From positions 3,227,418 through 3,291,417 of the forward strand of contig JAVSMN010000001.1 of assembly GCA_032027205.1 (NCBI GenBank): a DNA stretch of 64,000 nt, given 5' to 3'. Below, in pieces: positions 44,230 through 52,354 of the stretch. Both the position numbers and the translations under genes were made by a program. The stretch comes from Zeimonas sp032027205. Lineage in GTDB: Bacteria; Pseudomonadota; Gammaproteobacteria; Burkholderiales; Burkholderiaceae_E. The notes beneath the pieces were generated by a model. It made no database searches. It saw only the letters and a list, made by a program, of their open reading frames with translations, and was not told the origin of the DNA. Position 1 is the first letter of the stretch. Each line of letters opens with the position of its first letter.

Positions 44230-45003
44230 TCAGACGACGTTCTTCGTCAGCCCGCCGTCGACGCAGATGTTCTGGCCGGTGACGTACCCGGCAAGCGGCG
44301 ATGCGAGGAACGCGCACAGCGGCCCGAAGTCGGCCCCGGTGCCCAGGCGGCGGGCGGGAACGCTCGATGCCATCGCGTCGCGCACAGCCTGCTCGCTCGC
44401 GCCCGTTCGCTGCATCCGGTCGCGAATCACGCGCTGCAGCGCTCCGGTGTCCATAAGTCCGGGCAGCAGTCCGTTGACCGTGATGCCTCCGTGCGCCACC
44501 TCGCGCGCCAGTGCGCCCATCGCGCCGGTGAGACCGACGCGCACGCTGTTGGATAGCGACATGTTCGGATACAGCTCCTTCGCGACGAAGGAAGTGATGT
44601 TGAGCACGCGTCCGTAGCCGCGCTGGCGCATTGCGGGCAGCAGCGCGCGCACGACCTCGAGCGGGCCGGCAATGTTCGTCTCGAAGGCCGCGCGCCACAT
44701 CGCCAGGTCGGTTTCCTCGAACAGCCCGGTAGGAGGACCTCCGGCATTGGTGACGACGATGTCGGGCGACGCGAGCCGGGCGACCGCATCGAGGATCACG
44801 CGCCGGTCGCCGTCGCGGCCGACATCGCCGCCGACGAACTCCGCGTCGGACAGGCGCGCGGCGGTGGCACGACCGTGCTCGGCATCGCGGCCGTTGAGCA
44901 GCACGCGCACGCCTTCTGCGGCGAGCGCTTCAGCGCAGGCAAGACCCAGGCCTCGCGTGCCGCCGAGCACGAGCGCGGTGCGGCCGCGCAGTTGCAGATC
45001 CAT
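44230..45003 (-). CDS. Atypical short-chain dehydrogenase/reductase (SDR)
   Basis: The 257-residue Rossmann protein has the cofactor motif VLGGTRGLGLACAEAL and the conserved NAGGPP. At the catalytic position it reads ITSFVAKELYPNMSLSNSVR. Counting from the catalytic serine, the usual Tyr and Lys (S-x12-Y-x3-K) are replaced by Ser and Arg. This fits an atypical SDR group with an SNS.R signature rather than a normal reductase. It is the last gene of the ligase-crotonase-SDR operon, 37 bases after the crotonase gene. Confidence 0.86.
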   Translation of the reverse strand: MDLQLRGRTALVLGGTRGLGLACAEALAAEGVRVLLNGRDAEHGRATAARLSDAEFVGGDVGRDGDRRVILDAVARLASPDIVVTNAGGPPTGLFEETDLAMWRAAFETNIAGPLEVVRALLPAMRQRGYGRVLNITSFVAKELYPNMSLSNSVRVGLTGAMGALAREVAHGGITVNGLLPGLMDTGALQRVIRDRMQRTGASEQAVRDAMASSVPARRLGTGADFGPLCAFLASPLAGYVTGQNICVDGGLTKNVV

Positions 45004-45040
45004 GGGGGTGCTCCGGTAGCGGTTGCGCGTCGTGCACCCG

Positions 45041-45868
45041 TCAGAACGGGCAGTCGGGACCGAACGACGGCTTGCGTCGCTCGCGCAGCGACGCGATTCC
45101 TTCGCGCACGTCGGGCCCGGCGAATCCCATGAATTCGAGGGCGAGCGACGTGTCGAACGCGGGTCCGGCCATGCGCAGCCAGTTGTTCAGTGCGTACTTG
45201 GTCCAGCGGATTGCCGTGTGCGAGCCACGCGCCAGGCGCTCGGCGATTTCGTAGGCCTTGGGCAGCAACTCGGCCTCGTCGACTGCGAGCGAGACGAGGC
45301 CGATGCGTTCGGCTTCCTCGCCCGACACCGGTTCGCACAGCAGCAGGTAGTACTTCGCCTTCGCCATCCCGCACAGCAGCGGCCAGACGATCGCGGCGTG
45401 GTCGCCGGCGGCCACGCCGAGCCGCGTGTGGCCGTCGATGATGCGCGCGGTCTTGGCGGCGATCGGGATGTCGGCGAGCAGTCCGGCGACGAGCCCGGCG
45501 CCGACCGCCGGCCCATGCATCGCCGAGACGATCGGCTTGCTGCAGTTGATCACGTTGTAGACGAGGTCGCGCGCTTCGCGCCAGACGCGCGACCGGACGT
45601 CGAAGTCGTTGGCCATGTCCTCGACCAGCGACAGGTCGCCGCCCCCCGAGAAGCCGGCGCCTTCGCCGCGAATGACGACCGCGTGCGTGTCGGGGTCGGT
45701 GTCGATGTCGCGCCAGATGTTCGCGAGTTCGCGGTGCATCTCGTGGCCGGCGGTGGACAGCTTACGGTTGGCGCTCCCGCCCGCGCCCATCACGAGTTCG
45801 AGTACGCCGTGCTCGCGTTCGACGATCTGCAGCGCGCGGTAACCCGCGTAGCGTTCGGTGCGTTTCAT
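45041..45868 (-). CDS. Crotonase (enoyl-CoA hydratase/isomerase) family protein
   Basis: The 275-residue protein has the oxyanion-hole segments GEGAGFSGGGDLSLVED and GPAVGAGLVAGLLADIPIAA of the crotonase fold. Both glutamates used for water addition in classical hydratases appear to be replaced: the first position is Val (GAGLVAG) and the second is in GHTRLGVAAGDHAAI. The reaction is therefore uncertain; isomerase, hydrolase or lyase activity is possible. It lies between an acyl-CoA ligase and an SDR gene, spaced 25 and 37 bases, implying one catabolic operon. Confidence 0.86.
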   Translation of the reverse strand: MKRTERYAGYRALQIVEREHGVLELVMGAGGSANRKLSTAGHEMHRELANIWRDIDTDPDTHAVVIRGEGAGFSGGGDLSLVEDMANDFDVRSRVWREARDLVYNVINCSKPIVSAMHGPAVGAGLVAGLLADIPIAAKTARIIDGHTRLGVAAGDHAAIVWPLLCGMAKAKYYLLLCEPVSGEEAERIGLVSLAVDEAELLPKAYEIAERLARGSHTAIRWTKYALNNWLRMAGPAFDTSLALEFMGFAGPDVREGIASLRERRKPSFGPDCPF

Positions 45869-45893
45869 GTTCCCGGTTCCTCTGACGCTTCGT

Positions 45894-47456
45894 TCAGATT
45901 CTCTTGCGGCCCTGCCAATACGGTTCCTTCAGCAGGTTTTTCTGGATCTTGCCGATGGGTGTCTTCGGAAAGTCGTCGACGAAGCGGATCAGGCGCGGGC
46001 GTTTCAGCCGGGCGAGCTTCTGCTCGCAGCGCGCGACGACCTCTGCCTCGGTGAGCGTGCAGCCCGGCCGCAAGGCGATGTACGCGGCCGGTACTTCGCC
46101 CCAGCGCTCGTCGGGAATGCCGAACACCGCACATTCGCCGACCGCCTCGAGCGTGTAGATCGCGTCCTCGATCTCCTTCGGGTAGACGTTCTCGCCGCCG
46201 GAGATCAGCATGTCCTTCGCGCGGTCGATCAGCGTGATGAAGCCGTCGGCGTCCTTCACGCCCACGTCGCCGGTGAGGCCCCAGCCGTTGCCCACGCGGA
46301 AGAAGGCTGCGGTCTGCTCGGGCTCGTCGTAATACTCGATCATCAGGTTATCGCCCCTCGAGGCGACCTCGCCGATCTCGCCGACGGCGGCCGGCGTGCC
46401 GTCGGGCCGCAGGATCTCGGTGTCGACGTTGTACGGCGCGCGACCGACCGCGCCGAGCTTCTGCGGCAGGTACCAGTGGCGCAGCACCGCGACGACGCCG
46501 ATCTCCGACTGTCCGTAGATCTGCGTGAGCTTCAGCTCGGGCAACTTCTTCATCAGCTCGACCTGCACCCAGTCGGGCATCGGTGCGCCGGCGAAGCTCA
46601 GCTTCTTCCAGCTCGCCAGCCGGGCAGCATCGCACGCCGGGCTGCTCACGAGCGCGTTGGCCTGCGTCGGCACCATGAAGGTCGCGGTGACGCCTTCGGC
46701 CTCGACCGCCTCGACGAAACGCTCGGCCGACCACGGCGTGACGAACACGCAGGTGGCGCCGGCGAGTGTCGCCGGCTGGAACATGATGTTCAGCGCCGCC
46801 ACGTGAAAGAGCGGCGTGACGATCGCGACGCGGTCGCGCTCGTCGATCGCTTCCTCGACCATCACTGTGTGGGCGGTAATCGCGCGTGCGCGGTGGCTGG
46901 CGAGCACGCCCTTGGGCCGGCCGGTAGTGCCGCCGGTGTAGGTCATGCAGAACGCATCGCGCTCGTCGATCGGCACGGGCGGCGCGCCGCTTTCGTCGGC
47001 GTGCGCCTCCGACTGCAGCAACGCGTCGAACGATTGCGCCCAGGCCGGCACATCGGCGCCGATGCACACGAAGCGGCGAATCGCCGGGCACGACGCCCGT
47101 ACTGCGTCCACCTTGTCGACGAGCGCGGCGTCGAAGATCAGCACTTCGCTGTCGGACTTGTCCAGCACCCAGCCGAGTTCGTCGGGCGCGTAAAGGATCG
47201 ATACGTTGTTCAGCACGCAGCCGCTGCGCGCGACGCCGAAGAACACGGTGCCGTACTCGGCAAGGTTGCGCGAGAGCATCGAGACCTTCGCGCCACGGGG
47301 CAGTCGGAGCCGGCCCAGTGCGCGCGCCAGCCGGTTGGCGTCACGCTCGAGTTCTCGGTAGGAAACGACCGTGCGCCGATCGGGACCGCGGAAGACGATC
47401 GCCGGCCGATCGGGAAAGCGCGCGGCCGATCGCCTGAGCATGTCTCCGGTCAGCAT
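45894..47456 (-). CDS. AMP-dependent acyl-CoA synthetase
   Basis: The 520-residue ANL enzyme activates an unknown carboxylic acid to its CoA thioester. The P-loop TYTGGTTGRPKGVLASHRAR, the IYGQSEIG adenylate motif, GLTGDVGVKDADGFITLIDR and the C-terminal TPIGKIQKNLLKE with the catalytic lysine are present. It is the first gene of a three-gene operon divergent from an IclR regulator. The promoter-proximal region contains a TTCCGC-TGA-GCGGAA palindrome suited to that regulator. Confidence 0.9.
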   Translation of the reverse strand: MLTGDMLRRSAARFPDRPAIVFRGPDRRTVVSYRELERDANRLARALGRLRLPRGAKVSMLSRNLAEYGTVFFGVARSGCVLNNVSILYAPDELGWVLDKSDSEVLIFDAALVDKVDAVRASCPAIRRFVCIGADVPAWAQSFDALLQSEAHADESGAPPVPIDERDAFCMTYTGGTTGRPKGVLASHRARAITAHTVMVEEAIDERDRVAIVTPLFHVAALNIMFQPATLAGATCVFVTPWSAERFVEAVEAEGVTATFMVPTQANALVSSPACDAARLASWKKLSFAGAPMPDWVQVELMKKLPELKLTQIYGQSEIGVVAVLRHWYLPQKLGAVGRAPYNVDTEILRPDGTPAAVGEIGEVASRGDNLMIEYYDEPEQTAAFFRVGNGWGLTGDVGVKDADGFITLIDRAKDMLISGGENVYPKEIEDAIYTLEAVGECAVFGIPDERWGEVPAAYIALRPGCTLTEAEVVARCEQKLARLKRPRLIRFVDDFPKTPIGKIQKNLLKEPYWQGRKRI

Positions 47457-47470
47457 CGTCTCGTGTCCTT

Positions 47471-47500
47471 TTTCCGCTGAGCGGAATCTGTTTCCGCAGA
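47471..47500. promoter_or_regulatory. Candidate IclR-family operator
   Basis: TTCCGC-TGA-GCGGAA (47472-47486) is a perfect 15-base inverted repeat. It is followed by another half-site TTTCCGC (47491-47497) inside TCTG-TTTCCG-CAGA, itself partly palindromic. It lies 16 bases upstream of the ligase gene start and about 75 bases upstream of the divergent IclR gene, where a repressor would control both. Confidence 0.6.
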
Positions 47501-47561
47501 TCGTAAAATCGCCGCGAGTATTTCGTCAATCGAGGCCCTGCGTCCCCGCTAGAATGGTTTC

Positions 47562-48368
47562 GTGTGCGCGGCGGGGCCGCGCAGCGGATGGGGGGTTGAT
47601 TTGGCGGCGAGGTCCGCGGACACGCAGGACGGCGTGCGATCGGTCGAGAACGGGTTGGCGCTGATGCGCATCGTCGCGCACAACCGTCGGCCGATGAAGC
47701 TCACCGCGCTCGCCGAGCAGGCCGGAATCGCGCCGAGCAAGGCGCACCGGTATCTGGTGAGCTTCATCCGCCAGGGCTTCGTCGAGCAGGATCCCGACAG
47801 CGGCCTGTACGCGATGGGACCGGCGGCGCTCGACTTCAGCATCTCGTGCCTGGCGACGATCGAGCCGATCGCGATCGCCACGCGCGAGGCGGCGCTGCTG
47901 TGCCGGCGCACCGGCCACACGGTGGGCGTCACCGTCTGGGGTAGCTTCGGTCCCACTGTCGTGCGCTGGGAGCAGCCGGCGCGACCGCTGATGGTCAACG
48001 TCGGGCTCGGCTCGGTGTTTCCGCTGCGCACTTCGGCCACCGGGCGTGTGTTCGCCGCATTCCTGCCTGAGGAGACGCTGCGCGCACAGGGAAAGCAGAT
48101 GCACGAGAACGACCGAACGCCCTCGGGCGAGAGCGTCGAAGCCGTGCGCCGACGCGGACTGGCGCGCGCTTCCGGCGACTTCATGCCCGGCTTGAGCGCC
48201 TTCGCCGCGCCCGTATTCGACGATCGCGCGCGGCTCGCGCTCGCGCTCACCATTCTCGATTACCGTGGCCTGTTCGATCACCGCTGGTCGGGTCCGACCG
48301 CGCTCGCGTTGCGCGAGGCGGCGCAGCGGGTGTCCGCCGCGCTCGGCCACCGTCGGCACGAGTCATGA
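47562..48368 (+). CDS. IclR-family transcriptional regulator
   Basis: The 268-residue protein has an N-terminal winged helix (SVENGLALMRIVAHNRRPMK, then LAEQAGIAPSKAHRYLVSF) and a C-terminal IclR effector domain. The start is uncertain. GTG 47562 opens the frame without a clear ribosome site, while TTG 47601 has GGGGGG six bases upstream and would give MAARSADTQDGVRSVEN. It is divergent from the ligase-crotonase-SDR operon and is its likely regulator. The stop overlaps the dusA start. Confidence 0.88.
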   Translation: MCAAGPRSGWGVDLAARSADTQDGVRSVENGLALMRIVAHNRRPMKLTALAEQAGIAPSKAHRYLVSFIRQGFVEQDPDSGLYAMGPAALDFSISCLATIEPIAIATREAALLCRRTGHTVGVTVWGSFGPTVVRWEQPARPLMVNVGLGSVFPLRTSATGRVFAAFLPEETLRAQGKQMHENDRTPSGESVEAVRRRGLARASGDFMPGLSAFAAPVFDDRARLALALTILDYRGLFDHRWSGPTALALREAAQRVSAALGHRRHES

Positions 48369-49378
48369 GCCCCCATCGCTTCTGCGTCGCGCCGATGCTC
48401 GACGTGTCGGACCGGCACTTCCGCTATTTCGCGCGGCAGCTCACGCGCGGTGCGCGGCTGTACAGCGAGATGATCACCACCGGCGCGTTGCTGCACGGAC
48501 CGCGCGACAGGCTGCTCGCCTTCGACGTGGCCGAGCATCCGGTGGCGTTGCAGCTCGGCGGCAGCGAACCCGACGATCTCGCTCGGGCGGCGCGTCTTGC
48601 CGGGGCGGCCGGCTACGACGAGATCAACCTGAACTGCGGTTGCCCGAGTCCGCGCGTGCAGCGCGGCGCCTTCGGCGCGTGCCTGATGCGCGAGCCCGAG
48701 CTCGTCGCCGACTGCGTGCGCGCAATGCGTGACGCGGTGTCGGTGCCGGTGACGGTCAAGCACCGGATCGGCGTCGACCGCGTCGCGTCGTACGAGTTCG
48801 TGCGCGACTTCGTCGGCACGGTCAGCGAGGCCGGCTGCGAGGTCTTCGTGGTGCATGCGCGCAACGCCTGGCTCGATGGTCTCAGCCCGAAGGAGAACCG
48901 CACGGTGCCGCCGCTGCGCCCCGACGTCGTCGCGCAACTCGCGCGCGACTTCCCGACGCTGTCCTTCGTCGTCAACGGCGGGCTGCGCACGCACGAGGAG
49001 TCGCTCGCGCAGCTTGCGCAGGTGGATGGCGTGATGATCGGGCGCGAGGCCTGCGAGAACCCGTGGATGCTCGCTGCGGTCGACCCGCTCTATTTCGACC
49101 GCCCGGCGCCCTGCCTTGCGCGAGACGATGCGATCGACGCGATGCGGCCGTACCTGCGGCGGCAGATCGACGCGGGAGAGGCGCCGCGCGCGATCGTGCG
49201 GCACATGCTCGGGCTGTTCAACGGGCTGCCCGGCGCCCGGGCGTGGCGGCGAACGCTCAGCGATCCCGCGGCGCTCGAGCGACACGGCGCCGACGTGCTC
49301 GACGCCGCGCGCGACGCGCTCACCCGGGCTGCAACGCGTCGCGACGAACGCGACGAACGTACAGCACGATTGCCGTGA
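48365..49378 (+). CDS. dusA: tRNA-dihydrouridine(20/20a) synthase DusA
   Basis: The 337-residue flavoenzyme reduces uridines 20/20a in the tRNA D-loop. FCVAPMLDVSDRHFRYF and LYSEMITTGALLHG at the N-terminus, INLNCGCPSPRVQRGAFGACLM with the catalytic Cys in GACLM, and HARNAWLDGLSPKENR are diagnostic of DusA rather than DusB or DusC. The ATG overlaps the IclR stop by 4 bases. The 3' end overlaps the convergent DUF2069 gene by 59 bases. Confidence 0.95.
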   Translation: MSPHRFCVAPMLDVSDRHFRYFARQLTRGARLYSEMITTGALLHGPRDRLLAFDVAEHPVALQLGGSEPDDLARAARLAGAAGYDEINLNCGCPSPRVQRGAFGACLMREPELVADCVRAMRDAVSVPVTVKHRIGVDRVASYEFVRDFVGTVSEAGCEVFVVHARNAWLDGLSPKENRTVPPLRPDVVAQLARDFPTLSFVVNGGLRTHEESLAQLAQVDGVMIGREACENPWMLAAVDPLYFDRPAPCLARDDAIDAMRPYLRRQIDAGEAPRAIVRHMLGLFNGLPGARAWRRTLSDPAALERHGADVLDAARDALTRAATRRDERDERTARLP

Positions 49379-49685
49379 ACGCGACGGCGGTGATCGCCAC
49401 TTCGGCCAACGCCAGGCGCGCGGAGAGCCCTGCGTCCGACGCGGCCCGCACCACGCCCTCGGCCAGATAGCCGAGAATCAGCATCGACCACCACTGGTGC
49501 ACGCGCACGCGTCCGGCAGCGATGCCGGGCAGCGCGAGAACCAGCGGAACGACCTTCAGCGACAGCAGCCACGCGCCGGGCCGAAGCGGCGCGAGCCAGG
49601 TTTCCCACGCGATGCCCAGCACGATCAGCGCAACGAAGCAGGCGACGACGATCCGGCGCAGCGACGACGTTGAGAACGAGGGCAT
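49320..49685 (-). CDS. DUF2069 membrane protein
   Basis: The 121-residue protein has four predicted transmembrane segments (IVVACFVALIVLGIAW, GAWLLSLKVVPLVLALPGIA, VHQWWSMLILGYLAEGVV and LALAEVAITAVAFTAIVLYV). The R.HQW motif in the loop is typical of DUF2069. Function is unknown. Its ATG would share bases with the start codon of the divergent gene, CATG at 49683-49686. The last 19 codons overlap dusA in the opposite direction. Confidence 0.85.
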   Translation of the reverse strand: MPSFSTSSLRRIVVACFVALIVLGIAWETWLAPLRPGAWLLSLKVVPLVLALPGIAAGRVRVHQWWSMLILGYLAEGVVRAASDAGLSARLALAEVAITAVAFTAIVLYVRRVRRDALQPG

Positions 49686-51105
49686 GACGGGGCGCGAAGC
49701 GCGGGAGCATGAATGGGAGGGGACAGCCGCGTCGTCCGGCGATGCGCGACGCGTCGGCGCCGATTCTAGCGGGTCGGTGCCGTACCGGATTGCGCGGCTC
49801 GCACGCGCGATGTGGCGCCAGGCCAGCCAGCTGCACCTGCCGCAGACGGCGGGCAGTCTCTCGTTCCTGTCGCTGCTGGCGATCGCGCCGATGTTCTCGA
49901 TCGTCTTCTGGATCACCACCGCCTCGCCGATGTTCGGTCGGCTGCGCGACGCGTTGCAGGGGTTCCTGCTGGTGAACCTGTTCCCGCCGTCGATCAGCGA
50001 CACGGTGATCGAGCTGCTGAACCAGTTCGCCGCCAAGGCCAACGAGTTGTCGGTGCTGGGCCTGGCGGTGTTCCTGCTCACCGCCTTCGTCGCGCTGCAC
50101 ACGATCGAGGACACGCTCAACCGGATCTGGCTGGCCGACCGCCGGCGGCGGCTCGCGCACCGGCTGGCGTTGCACTGGATGATGCTCACGCTCGGACCGC
50201 TGCTGCTCGGCGCGAGTCTCGTCTTCCACGGCATCGTCGCCACGTCGTGGCTGCGCGGCGCCGACTTCAGCGAAGTGCGCACCGCCTGGTTCTTCGTGCT
50301 GCCCTGGGGGACCTCGGCGGCGGGACTGACGCTGCTGTACCGGCTGTTGCCCAGCGCGTCGGTGCGCTGGCGCGATGCGCTTCTCGGCGCCGCGTTGGCC
50401 GCGTCGCTGTTCGAGTTCCTGCGCACGGCGCTCGGGCTGTACGTGACGAGCCTGCCGACCTACAAGATCGTCTACGGAACCTTCGCCGCGTTGCCGCTGT
50501 TCCTGCTGTGGCTGTTCCTCGGCTGGATGTCGGTGCTGCTGGGTGCGCTGCTCGCGGCGAACCTGCGCTTCTGGGCTTCATCGGGCGAGCCGCATCTGGA
50601 GCGCACGCCGCAGGCGCGTTTCGACGACGCGCGCTTCGTGCTCGATGCGATGCGCGAACGGCTCGGCGCCGATTCGCATGCGGCGATGCCGGTGCGGTGG
50701 ATCGCATACGCGCTCGGCGACGACGCCGAGCGCGCGGTCGAGGCGGCGTTGCTGCTCACGCGCCTGGGCTATCTCACCCGCTTCGTGCAGCTCGGCAACC
50801 CGGCCGAGGCGGGCGACCCGGCGGGCGGGCGCAGGCTCGCCCGGATCGGGGGACGCCAGCGATCCGGGCGTCGCGCCGCGGCTGCAGCCGACAGCGTCTG
50901 GGCGGAGCGTTGGGCGTGGGCCGACGATCCGCGCTCGATGAGCCTGCGTGCGTTGTTCGAGGAGATCTGGACCGGCGGTCGGACCGACAGCGGCAATCCC
51001 GTCGGGGGCTTTCCGGAGGGAATCGACCGGCCGCTGGTGGGTAGCGCTTCGGCCCGGCACATGCGGCCGGGCGAGGCGACCGCGGTCAGAACGGAATCCG
51101 GTTGA
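49684..51105 (+). CDS. YihY/virulence factor BrkB family membrane protein
   Basis: The product is up to 473 residues. Six transmembrane segments between about residues 55 and 300 and the motifs QTAGSLSFLSLLAIAPMF, FLLTAFVALHTIEDTLNRIW and LPTYKIVYGTFAALPLFLLW identify the YihY (formerly RNase BN) family. The cytoplasmic tail of about 150 residues resembles longer proteobacterial members. Two starts are possible: ATG 49684, which overlaps the start of the divergent gene, or GTG 49777, which gives the usual N-terminus and leaves room for a promoter. The 3' end overlaps the convergent gene by 20 bases. Confidence 0.88.
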   Translation: MTGREAREHEWEGTAASSGDARRVGADSSGSVPYRIARLARAMWRQASQLHLPQTAGSLSFLSLLAIAPMFSIVFWITTASPMFGRLRDALQGFLLVNLFPPSISDTVIELLNQFAAKANELSVLGLAVFLLTAFVALHTIEDTLNRIWLADRRRRLAHRLALHWMMLTLGPLLLGASLVFHGIVATSWLRGADFSEVRTAWFFVLPWGTSAAGLTLLYRLLPSASVRWRDALLGAALAASLFEFLRTALGLYVTSLPTYKIVYGTFAALPLFLLWLFLGWMSVLLGALLAANLRFWASSGEPHLERTPQARFDDARFVLDAMRERLGADSHAAMPVRWIAYALGDDAERAVEAALLLTRLGYLTRFVQLGNPAEAGDPAGGRRLARIGGRQRSGRRAAAAADSVWAERWAWADDPRSMSLRALFEEIWTGGRTDSGNPVGGFPEGIDRPLVGSASARHMRPGEATAVRTESG

Positions 51106-51403
51106 GCAGGATGTCGCGGAACATCACCCAGTCGCCGACGAAGCTGTATAACGGCCGGCGGAACGTCGCCGGGCGATTGCGTTCGAAGGCGAAGTGGCCG
51201 ACCCACGCCAGTCCGTAGCCCCAGACGAGCGCCGCTGCGAGCCACCACGGGTTCAGCGTGACGAGCAGCTTGGCCAGGCAGAAGAGCGCGCCCAGGCTGC
51301 CGAAGAAATGCAGCCGGCGGCACCACGGGCTGCGGTGCTCGCTCAGGTAGAAGCGGTAGAAGTCGTCGAAGCTCCGATGCTGCCCGTGCGCGGTCGCGCT
51401 CAT
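51086..51403 (-). CDS. DUF962 (Mpo1-like) membrane protein
   Basis: The 105-residue protein starts SFDDFYRFYLSEHRSPWCRR, with the conserved H.....R.LH pattern (RLHFFGSLGALFCLAKLL). GHFAFERNRPATFRRPLYS follows, the DUF962 signature. Yeast Mpo1 in this family is an Fe-dependent dioxygenase for 2-hydroxy fatty acids; activity of the bacterial protein is unproven. Two or three membrane segments are present. Its last codons overlap the YihY-family gene. Confidence 0.88.
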   Translation of the reverse strand: MSATAHGQHRSFDDFYRFYLSEHRSPWCRRLHFFGSLGALFCLAKLLVTLNPWWLAAALVWGYGLAWVGHFAFERNRPATFRRPLYSFVGDWVMFRDILLNRIPF

Positions 51404-51494
51404 CCTCGTCCTCCCCGGCGTGTCGCGCCGCGTTCGTGCGCGGCGTCTCTATGCGTCGACCCTTCGTTGCGCCGCGGCGCGATCGCGGGGTCGA

Positions 51495-52340
51495 TCAGCG
51501 GGAAAGTGTAGCGGGCCGCGCCGCGCGGAGGAAGGTGCCTAGTGCGTCGCGCAACGCGCCGGGCGCTTCGGCCGCGATTGCATGCCCGCAATCGGGGATC
51601 TCGACGACATGCGGAGCGGTAACGCCGGCGGCCACGGCCGCCTTCGCCGCGCGCTCGATCAGCGCGCGCGCGAAGCGCGGCTGCGTCATCGCATCGCGCG
51701 CCCCAAGCACGAAGAGCGTCGGGCAACGCAGCGCGTCGACGCGATCGAAGCCGCCTTGCCATGCGTTGCAGGCCGAGAAGTCGACGGTGAGCACGCCGGG
51801 CTTCTGCCGCTCCATCAGTCGACGGTTCTGGTTGAAGATCGAGAACCCGGGCGCCGGCGAACCGGGGCGCGCGTTGATCGTCGAGTGCGACCAGAAGTTG
51901 ATCATGTCGAAGGCGCGTGCTTCGTCCTCGCGGGCAGCCGCGAGCAGCGCGTCGGAAACCTTCATCGGGAATGCGGTGCCGACGAGCGCGATGCTGCGCA
52001 CGCGATCGGGCGCGGCGCCGGCGACCTCGAGGGCGATCAGTGAGCCCATGCTGTGGCCGACCAATGTCGCGCTCGCCACGCCGAAGGCGTCGAGTGCCGC
52101 GACGACCCAGCGGCCGAGCGCCTCGATCGTCGGCAGCGGCTCGCCTTCGCTGCGGCCGTGCCCCGGCAGGTCGAGCGCCAGCACCGCGTAGCCGTGGTGT
52201 GCGAAATAGCGCGACTGCAGGATCCAGACGCTGTGGTCATGCTGCGCGCCGTGCAGGAACACGACTGCCGGCTGCGCCGGATCGAACGCGACTCCGCCGG
52301 TGTAGGCGTACACGGGTTGGCCTTCGACGCGGACTTGCAC
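51495..52340 (-). CDS. Alpha/beta hydrolase
   Basis: The 281-residue protein has the oxyanion HG motif (VVFLHGAQHDHSVW), LALDLPGHGRSEGEP, the nucleophile elbow GHSMGS with Ser near residue 98, an acid in LFVLGARDAM and a late His (IPDCGHAIAAEAP). The start is GTG 52340 with GGGGGAG six bases upstream. It lies 14 bases downstream of the MetY-type gene on the same strand and is probably co-transcribed with it. The sequence is not MetX-like, so it is not the expected homoserine acetyltransferase partner. Substrate unknown. Confidence 0.87.
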   Translation of the reverse strand: MQVRVEGQPVYAYTGGVAFDPAQPAVVFLHGAQHDHSVWILQSRYFAHHGYAVLALDLPGHGRSEGEPLPTIEALGRWVVAALDAFGVASATLVGHSMGSLIALEVAGAAPDRVRSIALVGTAFPMKVSDALLAAAREDEARAFDMINFWSHSTINARPGSPAPGFSIFNQNRRLMERQKPGVLTVDFSACNAWQGGFDRVDALRCPTLFVLGARDAMTQPRFARALIERAAKAAVAAGVTAPHVVEIPDCGHAIAAEAPGALRDALGTFLRAARPATLSR

Positions 52341-52354
52341 GCTTGGCTCCCCCT

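Noticed and set aside
51495..52340. Homoserine O-acetyltransferase (MetX) partner of MetY
   Set aside because: The hydrolase is only 281 residues with a generic GHSMGS elbow and lacks the MetX-type sequence and length.
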